31,143 nucleotides of DNA from JBOIBN01 sp050739575. Lineage in GTDB: Bacteria; Pseudomonadota; Gammaproteobacteria; JAKDMP01. This document shows, in pieces, positions 1-6,166 of the stretch (position 1 is the stretch's first letter; every line of letters begins with the position of its first letter). The notes beneath the pieces were generated by a model. The model made no database searches and was not told where the DNA came from. It worked only from the letters and a program-made list of their open reading frames with translations. The stretch lies in the NCBI GenBank assembly GCA_050739575.1, contig JBOIBN010000026.1, forward strand, positions 1 to 31,143, in the 5' to 3' direction. A program made the position numbers and the translations under genes.

Positions 1-3
1 TTC

Positions 4-258
4 ATGGGGTCGCTGCAAGAACGTCTTGACCGGATGGTCGAGACGGTCGTGATCGTCCCGCTCTACGGGCGGACGAACGAGTTTGCCACCATTGATGACG
101 CATTGCGGTTTCTTGATAGCCACTCTGTGTACGAAGGATGTGGTGACTTCCGAAAGTACGAAGTACTGATCTCGTTTACAAACGGAGACAAAGTGGAAGG
201 ATCATTCAAGGACCAGACCAACGTCCGGGACTTCCTGAAGTTCATCGCAAGACAATGA
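4..258 (+). CDS. hypothetical protein, 84 aa, possibly 5'-truncated
   Basis: I do not recognise this small acidic protein. It has no obvious signal peptide or membrane segment. The middle and end, with phrases such as TIDDALRFLDSH, YEVLISFTNGDKVEGSF and VRDFLKFI, read like a compact alpha/beta domain and not like a frame shadow. The frame stays open to the left edge (codon 1-3 is not a stop), so the true start may lie outside the window. The ATG at position 4 has no visible ribosome site because the upstream bases are missing. A rho-independent terminator follows 35 bases after the stop, which supports a real transcription unit ending here. In E. coli and relatives rpsU precedes dnaG; this gene is not rpsU. 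Confidence 0.55.
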   Translation: MGSLQERLDRMVETVVIVPLYGRTNEFATIDDALRFLDSHSVYEGCGDFRKYEVLISFTNGDKVEGSFKDQTNVRDFLKFIARQ

Positions 259-292
259 GAATGGGCCATCAATCGCATTGCCTCATACACTG

Positions 293-318
293 AAAAGCCG
301 CGCCGACGCGCGGTTTTT
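293..318 (+). terminator. rho-independent terminator after the first gene
   Basis: An 11-bp stem with arms 293-303 and 308-318 and loop CGAC. The core is CCGCGC/GCGCGG, extended by one G-U and four A-U pairs so that the A and T tracts form the base of the stem. The T run 314-318 follows the GC core on the plus strand, and the matching A run means it could work in both directions. It separates the small left-hand gene from dnaG. Confidence 0.7.
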
Positions 319-700
319 CACTGCGGGTCATGCGCGACGTTGGATGCGCCCGACCACTTTGACCCCCTTCTTGCCGGTCAGGACGACCGGCTCCGGACGC
401 GCGCCGTGGGGCGAGCTGAGCAGCGGAGCGCGGCGCGGGGGAAAGGGCGGGGTGTTTGAGGGCCGTCCTCGGTCCGAGTTACCGCCCGGCCCGCGCCGCG
501 CGAGCAGCGCAGGGTAGCCGGAGTGCATGGACGCACGAAGGCCGAGCCCGTCGGCGCAATGGCTTTGCCTACTTTCGCCGTAACGAAAGTAGGTCCCGCC
601 GAAGGCGTGCTTGGGCGGCGCACTTGACACCGAGGGCGGTGCGCTAAGCTGACCTTGTGAGGGCGCCAGGCGTGCCCGCTTCCATGTCAACGCAACACTT
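319..700. repeat. GC-rich intergenic repeat-like element with perfect hairpin
   Basis: With the terminator this 442-bp gap carries no convincing gene. It contains a perfect 10-bp inverted repeat, arms 568-577 (CCTACTTTCG) and 584-593 with loop CCGTAA. It is preceded by a GC-rich tract with the phrases GGTGTTTGAGG (about 450-460) and GCATGGACGCACGAAGGC (about 525-542). This order (GTGTTTGAG, then ATGGACGC, then a hairpin containing TACTTTC...GAAAGTA, then CCGCCG) resembles a family of dispersed intergenic repeats that I recall from beta- and gammaproteobacterial genomes, often mis-annotated as small arginine- and serine-rich proteins. The resemblance is from memory. A TTGACA at 624-629 might be a -35 box for dnaG, but the only -10 candidate (TAAGCT, 645-650) is poor and spaced 15 bp. 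Confidence 0.45.
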
Positions 701-2539
701 ATGCCCGGACTGATTCCCCAATCCTTCATAGACGATCTCGTCGCGCGCGCCGACATTGCCGAACTGATCGGGCGACGGGTCCGCCTCAAGCGCCAGGGGC
801 ATGAGTTCGCGGCGCTGTGCCCGTTCCATCAGGAAAAGTCACCGTCCTTCACGGTGAGTCCGCAGAAGCAGTTTTTCCACTGCTTCGGTTGCGGTGCGCA
901 CGGCACCGCGATCGGGTTCCTGATGCGCTATGAACATCTGGATTTCGTGCAGGCGGTCGAACGTCTCGCCGACGAACTCGGCTTGGAGGTTCCACGCGAA
1001 GGCGGCGAAGCCAATCCTCACGGGCACTTGTACGAAGCGCTCGCCCAGGCCCAGCGCCTCTTCGCCGCCGCTTTGGAGGACGCGACGAATGCCGGTAGTT
1101 ATCTCGACGGACGCGGGATTACGCCCGAGGCGATCGAGACCTGGGGAATCGGCTATGCGCCGGGCAGCGGTGAAGTTCTCTCCGCCGCGCTGTCGAAGCA
1201 GGGGCTGGACATGAAAATCCTGACCGCCGCCGGCCTCGTCGCCACCAGCGTGCGCGGCCCCTACGACCGCTTCCGCGACCGCATCACGTTCCCGATACGC
1301 GATACGCGCGGGCGCATCGTCGGTTTCGGCGCGCGCAGCTTGGGCGCGGCGACCCCGAAGTATCTCAATTCGCCCGAAACTCCCGTCTTTCACAAGGGCC
1401 GCATGCTCTACGGGCTCTACGAGGCGCGGCAGCGCGAACGCCGCCTCGAACGTCTGGTGGTGGTCGAGGGTTATCTGGACGTGATCGCGCTCGCCATTGC
1501 CGGCTTCGGCGCCGCGGTCGCAACGCTCGGCACCGCAGTCACCGAGGCGCAGGCGCGACTCCTGTTCGGGACGGGCGCGAAAGAAGTGATCTACTGCTTC
1601 GATGGCGATGCGGCAGGCGAGCGGGCCGCCTGGCGGGCGCTGGAGCAGACGCTGCCCGCACTTGCGCCCGGTCGAGACGTGCGCTTTGCCTTCCTGCCGA
1701 GCGGTGAAGATCCGGACAGTCTCGTGCGCGGTGCGGGACTCGCCGCTTTTGAAGAAGTGCTGTCCGCGGCCCGACCGCTTTCGGTCTGGCTTCTCGATTC
1801 CCTAGCCGGCACCAGCACCGCGGATGCTGAGGACAAGGCCCGTTTCGCGGGTGCCTTGAGGCCGCTCCTCAACCGCATTGCCGACCCGGTGTTCCATGAG
1901 GCGATGCTCGCCTCGGCGGCCGAACGCATCGGTTTGCCGCTCGCGCGATTCACGCGGCTGATGGAAGCACCGACCCCTGCCGATCGCCGGAGCGAAATAG
2001 CGCGGCGGCAACCCAGGGAGCCGGCAAAGCCGGCGGGAACCTCGGTCGACTTTCACCCCCGGGTCGAATGGCTGCTCAGGCGATTGCTCGCCGATCCCGA
2101 GGCGATCGCCGGCGTGGAATGGTCCGAAAGTCTGGACCGGTTGAATCTGCCCGGCCTGCCGGTCCTGCGCAAGATGCTCGAAACCCTCGCCCGGCGCCCC
2201 GATATCAGTACCGCGGGTTTGCTCGAACAGTGGCGCGACTGGCCCGAAGCCGCCCGGCTGGGACATCTGGCTGCCGGCAAGCCCCTGCTTCTGGACTCAG
2301 CGCAACTGCTGGCCGAATTCCGCGACACGTTGAAACGTCTGGGGCGGGAGGCACGCCGGGCTCGTCTCGCTGCACTCGAGCGACATTCGGCCGAACGCCC
2401 TCTGAACGAGGCGGAACAACGGGAACTGTCGCTGCTGAACCGGCTCTATGCCTTGGAGGGCGCGGCCGACAGCGGCATGCTTTCGCCCGAAAAGCAGGCC
2501 GAGTACGAATCGTTGCTCGCCCAATACGGCCGGAACTGA
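701..2539 (+). CDS. dnaG: DNA primase DnaG
   Basis: Makes the RNA primers for replication at the fork, acting with DnaB helicase. The 612 residues show the full bacterial layout. The N-terminal zinc ribbon has C40, H43, C61 and C64 (CPFH ... CFGC). The TOPRIM catalytic core has the invariant Glu in VVEGYLD (E256) and the metal-binding DGD at 301-303 (FDGDAAGERAA). A helical C-terminal region would bind DnaB. Length fits the gammaproteobacterial family (E. coli 581). The ATG at 701 gives the usual N-terminus (IPQSFIDDLVARADIAELIG), but no clear Shine-Dalgarno precedes it. rpoD lies downstream on the same strand, as in the E. coli rpsU-dnaG-rpoD operon, but here a 462-bp gap separates them and rpsU is not next door. 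Confidence 0.98.
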   Translation: MPGLIPQSFIDDLVARADIAELIGRRVRLKRQGHEFAALCPFHQEKSPSFTVSPQKQFFHCFGCGAHGTAIGFLMRYEHLDFVQAVERLADELGLEVPREGGEANPHGHLYEALAQAQRLFAAALEDATNAGSYLDGRGITPEAIETWGIGYAPGSGEVLSAALSKQGLDMKILTAAGLVATSVRGPYDRFRDRITFPIRDTRGRIVGFGARSLGAATPKYLNSPETPVFHKGRMLYGLYEARQRERRLERLVVVEGYLDVIALAIAGFGAAVATLGTAVTEAQARLLFGTGAKEVIYCFDGDAAGERAAWRALEQTLPALAPGRDVRFAFLPSGEDPDSLVRGAGLAAFEEVLSAARPLSVWLLDSLAGTSTADAEDKARFAGALRPLLNRIADPVFHEAMLASAAERIGLPLARFTRLMEAPTPADRRSEIARRQPREPAKPAGTSVDFHPRVEWLLRRLLADPEAIAGVEWSESLDRLNLPGLPVLRKMLETLARRPDISTAGLLEQWRDWPEAARLGHLAAGKPLLLDSAQLLAEFRDTLKRLGREARRARLAALERHSAERPLNEAEQRELSLLNRLYALEGAADSGMLSPEKQAEYESLLAQYGRN

Positions 2540-3001
2540 TCCGGGGAACCGCCGGAAATAAAGGCCTGACCACAGTCATTGAAACCCTGTACGAAAACCC
2601 CCCATCTAACTACCGCAGTGCTGGCTCGAGCCGTGGCGGGACCGCCAGAGGCCGCTTTCCGGAGGCGATTGACTGGCCGCGAGCGGCTGATCAAGAGGGG
2701 ATTGCGGCACTGCACGGCCTCGATCCGGCCGAACGCAAGCCATTGCGGGGGCTGCTCGGCAGGGAACGTGTCCGAATAAGATCGCCTGTCCGGTAAGACG
2801 CTCCCCCAAAAATTTTTGGCCGCGGATTTTTCGGACCGACCAGCCTGAATATGCAGAGATTTACATATAGATCAAGCAGTTATTTATTTACGGCGGGGGC
2901 AAATCCCGGCCGCCCCTGAATTCCACAGGCAGCTGCGCGGCTCATAAAACGCGGTTTGGCTGCTAAAATGTACTGTTGGCTGCGGCACAGGCGCAAGGAT
3001 A
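2540..3001 (+). other. dnaG-rpoD intergenic leader
   Basis: 462 bp without a supportable gene. Besides the heat-shock-like promoter it holds a perfect 14-bp palindrome CCAAAAATTTTTGG at 2806-2819, an AT-rich patch at about 2848-2892, and a TAAAAT hexamer at 2964-2969 that could be a sigma-70 -10 box 33 bp before rpoD but has no good -35. The open frame running out of dnaG across 2540-2796 has no start codon in the gap and is not counted as a gene. Confidence 0.5.
2579..2608 (+). promoter_or_regulatory. candidate heat-shock (sigma-32) promoter upstream of rpoD
   Basis: TTGAAA at 2579-2584, a 15-bp spacer, then CCCCATCTA at 2600-2608. This matches the known RpoH consensus (TTGAAA, 11-16 bp, CCCCATnTA) at every defined position. 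It sits 40 bp after the dnaG stop and about 390 bp before rpoD. In E. coli a heat-shock promoter for rpoD is known, placed inside dnaG, so an equivalent here is expected. Activity is inferred. Confidence 0.6.
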
Positions 3002-4906
3002 ATGAGCGAAGATCGCAACAATGAAATCAGCAATCTGATTGCCTTGGGCAAGGACCAAGGCTATCTGACCTATGCCGACATCAACGATCACCTGCCCGAA
3101 GACATCGTTGATCCGGAGCAGATCGAAGACATTGTAGATATGATCAACAATATGGGCATCACGGTGTTCGAGGTTACCCCGGACGCCGACATGCTCATGC
3201 TCGCCGGCGAGCAGGTGGCCGACGAGGATGCGGCCGAAGAGGCCGCCGCTGCGCTCGCCGCGGTCAACGCCGAACTGGGACGCACCACCGATCCCGTGCG
3301 CATGTACATGCGCGAGATGGGCCAGGTGGATCTTCTCACGCGCGAGGGCGAGATCCGCATCGCCAAACGTATCGAGGCCGGCCTCGACCAGATGTTCGAG
3401 GCAATCGGCGGGGTACCCGAGTCGGTGGCGCTGCTGCTATCCGAATACGACAAGGCGCGTGCCGGCGAACAGCGCATCACCGAAGTCGTCACCGGCTTTA
3501 ACGAATTCATCATCGCCGAGCACGAGGCGGAAGACGAGGAGGAGGCGACCCCGCTCTCGGCGGACAACGTGGACTACGACGAAAACGAAGACGGCGCCGA
3601 CGACGATGAGGTGGAGGTAGAGGAAGAGAAGGCGAAACCGGTGCCGCCGCCCCCCAAGCAGCGGCGCTCGACCAATCCCGCCGAAGGACTCGATCTCAAG
3701 CGCCTCGCGACGCACCTAGAAGCGATTCGCCGGCAGCACCTGAAGACTGTACGCTCGATCGCGCGTTACGGTTACGATGCAAAAAGCGCGCAGCGCAACC
3801 GCTCCGAGACAATCCGGCTCATGCAGGAGCTGAAGATCACTCCGCGCATGCACGAACTGCTTTACGAAAACATGAAGCGCCACTTCGACTTCATCCGCAA
3901 CCACGAACGCGAAATCATGAAAATCTGCGTTACCGAGGCCGGTATGCCGCGCAAGGATTTCGTGCGCAGCTTCCCCGATCACGAAACCGATCGTGCCTGG
4001 GTGGAACATCACGTGCGGGCAAAGCGCAAGTGGTCTTCGAAGATTCGTGTACGCAGCGAAGACATATATCGGCTCCAGCAGGACCTGATCGCGCTCGAAA
4101 AAGAATTCAGACTGCCCCTTTCGGAGTTGAGGGAACTCAAGCGCCAGATTTCCATCGGCGAGGCCAAGGCGCGCCGGGCAAAGCGGGAAATGGTGGAAGC
4201 TAATCTACGCCTCGTAATCTCGATCGCGAAGAAGTACACCAACCGCGGCCTGCAGTTCCTGGATCTGATTCAGGAGGGCAACATCGGCCTCATGAAGGCC
4301 GTAGACAAGTTCGAATACCGTCGCGGCTACAAGTTCTCGACCTACGCGACGTGGTGGATTCGCCAGGCGATCACCCGCTCGATCGCGGACCAGGCACGCA
4401 CCATCCGCATCCCGGTACACATGATCGAGACCATCAACAAGCTCAATCGCATCCAGCGCCAGTTGCTGCAGGAAAAGGGCCGCGATCCGACGCCCGAGGA
4501 ACTCGCCGAGCGGATGGAAATGCCCGAGGACAAGGTGCGCAAGGTGATGCGCATTTCCAAGGAACCGATCTCGATGGAAACCCCGATCGGCGACGATGAG
4601 GATTCGCACATCGGCGACTTCATCGAAGACGGTTCGGTCACCGCGCCGGTGGATTCCGCAATCAACGAGGGGCTGCGCGAGGCCATGCACTCGGTGCTCG
4701 CAACGCTGACCGCGCGCGAGGCGAAGGTGCTCAGGATGCGCTTCGGCATCAGCACCAATACCGATCACACGCTGGAGGAAGTCGGCAAGCAGTTCGACGT
4801 CACCCGCGAGCGCATCCGCCAGATCGAAGCCAAGGCGATCCGCAAGCTCAAGCATCCTTCGCGCTCGGAACGACTGAAGAGCTTCCTCGACGAAGAATCG
4901 TCCTGA
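3002..4906 (+). CDS. rpoD: RNA polymerase primary sigma factor RpoD (sigma-70)
   Basis: Housekeeping sigma factor that directs RNA polymerase to -10/-35 promoters. The 634 residues contain region 1.1 (about 1-80, with GKDQGYLTYADINDHLPEDIVD almost as in E. coli) and region 1.2 (about 95-135, DPVRMYMREMGQVDLLTREGE). A long acidic non-conserved region has a D/E-rich and then PPPPK stretch near 178-224. Region 2 begins near 393; its -10 recognition helix includes YKFSTYATWWIRQAITRSI, about 443-462. Region 4.2 follows, with TLEEVGKQFDVTRERIRQIEAKA near 589-611. The ATG is preceded by AAGGA at good spacing. Length matches the family (E. coli 613). Confidence 0.99.
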   Translation: MSEDRNNEISNLIALGKDQGYLTYADINDHLPEDIVDPEQIEDIVDMINNMGITVFEVTPDADMLMLAGEQVADEDAAEEAAAALAAVNAELGRTTDPVRMYMREMGQVDLLTREGEIRIAKRIEAGLDQMFEAIGGVPESVALLLSEYDKARAGEQRITEVVTGFNEFIIAEHEAEDEEEATPLSADNVDYDENEDGADDDEVEVEEEKAKPVPPPPKQRRSTNPAEGLDLKRLATHLEAIRRQHLKTVRSIARYGYDAKSAQRNRSETIRLMQELKITPRMHELLYENMKRHFDFIRNHEREIMKICVTEAGMPRKDFVRSFPDHETDRAWVEHHVRAKRKWSSKIRVRSEDIYRLQQDLIALEKEFRLPLSELRELKRQISIGEAKARRAKREMVEANLRLVISIAKKYTNRGLQFLDLIQEGNIGLMKAVDKFEYRRGYKFSTYATWWIRQAITRSIADQARTIRIPVHMIETINKLNRIQRQLLQEKGRDPTPEELAERMEMPEDKVRKVMRISKEPISMETPIGDDEDSHIGDFIEDGSVTAPVDSAINEGLREAMHSVLATLTAREAKVLRMRFGISTNTDHTLEEVGKQFDVTRERIRQIEAKAIRKLKHPSRSERLKSFLDEESS

Positions 4907-4922
4907 GTCGGGCGGGACCGCA

Positions 4923-5918
4923 ATGGGCCCGGTCCGACAAGAGTCCTTGGAACACGCGTCGGGGCAGACGATGAAACCGCCGACGGATGGGGCGCACAAT
5001 TCGCTTCGCCTGCAATTTCTCGGCCTCGACTTCAACACGCCGCTGGTATTGCTTTCCGGCTGTGTCGGCTTCGGCCACGAGTACCCGCGCGTTGCCGGCT
5101 TTTCTCATCGCGAGATCGGTGCCGTCTGCCTCAAAGGCACGACGCTCAAACCGCGCCTCGGCAATCCGCCGCATCGCCTCTGGGAAACGCCGATGGGCAT
5201 GCTGAACGCGATCGGGCTGCAAAACCCCGGCGCGTACGCGGTCGTGCACGAAATTCTCCCGTCGCTCGATTTTGCCGAAACCCGCTACATCGCCAACATC
5301 TCCGGCGCTACCATCGAGGAATATGCCGAAGTCTGCCGCATCTTCGACGACTCGCCGATAGACGCGATGGAAATCAACATCTCCTGTCCCAACGTCAAGG
5401 AAGGGGGCGTCATCTTCGGCAACTCGCCGGACATGTCGGCGCGGGTAGTTGCGGCCTGCCGGGCCGTGACGAAGAAGCCGCTCATTGCAAAGCTTTCGCC
5501 GAACCAGACCGACATTGCCAAGAACGCCCGCCGTTGTATCGAGGCGGGCAGCGACGGGCTCGCCGTGATCAATACCATCGCCGGCATGGCGATTGATATC
5601 GAACGGCGACGACCCGTAATCGGTCACGGTCAAGGCGGCCTCTCCGGACCTGCGATCAAACCAATCGCTCTTCTTAAAGTCCGCCAAGTCTACGAGGTTG
5701 CGGCGCCGCACGGCGTGCCGATCATCGGCCAGGGCGGCGTCATGGACTGGCATGACGTAGTGGAATTCATGCTCGCCGGTGCGAGCACGGTCGGCGTCGG
5801 TACCGCACTCTTTCGCGAGCCCTTGGTCTGCGCCGAAATTAATCGGGGATTGCACGAGTACATGAATGGCCACGGCTTTACTCATGTCTCCGAACTGACC
5901 GGCGCCCTCGCCCAATAA
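4923..5918 (+). CDS. pyrD: dihydroorotate dehydrogenase, class 1B-type catalytic subunit (PyrD/PyrDB-like)
   Basis: Oxidises dihydroorotate to orotate in pyrimidine synthesis with bound FMN. A TIM barrel with the class-1 signature NISCPNVKEGG; its Cys is residue 155 from the first ATG and is the catalytic base of this class, where class 2 uses Ser. The C-terminal FMN-phosphate motifs are SGPAIKPIAL, IIGQGGV and GASTVGVGTALF. There is no N-terminal membrane helix, so it is not the quinone-linked class 2 enzyme typical of gammaproteobacteria. Class 1B enzymes normally pair with the Fe-S/FAD subunit PyrK, and no pyrK lies nearby. A PreA-like dihydropyrimidine dehydrogenase is the main alternative, but the C-terminal ferredoxin domain of PreA is absent. 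An ATG at 4971 (MKPPTDG) gives a more usual 315-residue length and may be the true start. It begins 16 bp after rpoD, so they may be co-transcribed. Confidence 0.85.
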   Translation: MGPVRQESLEHASGQTMKPPTDGAHNSLRLQFLGLDFNTPLVLLSGCVGFGHEYPRVAGFSHREIGAVCLKGTTLKPRLGNPPHRLWETPMGMLNAIGLQNPGAYAVVHEILPSLDFAETRYIANISGATIEEYAEVCRIFDDSPIDAMEINISCPNVKEGGVIFGNSPDMSARVVAACRAVTKKPLIAKLSPNQTDIAKNARRCIEAGSDGLAVINTIAGMAIDIERRRPVIGHGQGGLSGPAIKPIALLKVRQVYEVAAPHGVPIIGQGGVMDWHDVVEFMLAGASTVGVGTALFREPLVCAEINRGLHEYMNGHGFTHVSELTGALAQ

Positions 5919-6166
5919 AACTCAGAGAACAATCCGGTTTGGTCTTCAGATTTTCCGCTGTTACCGACGCCGGGCGGGGATTTCCCTTCCGGCGGCCTGT
6001 TAAAATTGCGTATCCGGTTATCCGTGGTTTTGAGCTTGGGGAATGACCGAGCGATGATTTAATTGCGCCTGCTCGAATCCGAAGGATTGACGCATCTTGA
6101 GAAAACACCGCTGCTTTCCAATGCCGCCCCCACTTGCCAGTCGCGGACCGAAGCTCCCTTCCTCCT
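5919..6166 (+). other. pyrD-glgP intergenic region
   Basis: 248 bp with no supportable gene. An imperfect GC-rich inverted repeat (GCCGG ... CCGGC, about 5971-5995) is followed by TTAAAATTG, not by a T run, so I do not call it a terminator. TTGAGC near 6031 lacks a convincing -10 partner at normal spacing. A promoter for glgP probably lies here but I cannot place it. Confidence 0.35.

Noticed and set aside
624..650. TTGACA upstream of dnaG as a sigma-70 promoter
   Set aside because: The -35 is perfect but the only -10 candidate is three of six bases at 15-bp spacing, so I mention it only in the gap description.
328..789. Arginine/serine/proline-rich minus-strand frames in the gap before dnaG
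   Set aside because: Composition is typical of GC-rich non-coding DNA and of mis-called repeat elements; they overlap the dnaG start and the hairpin.
2068..2796. Open frame of 242 codons running from dnaG into the rpoD leader
   Set aside because: It is arginine-rich shadow sequence inside dnaG and has no start codon in the intergenic part.
2893..2920. A tRNA T-arm-like piece in the rpoD leader (GGGGGCAAATCCCG)
   Set aside because: The loop lacks the TTCRA consensus and no acceptor, D or anticodon arms surround it.
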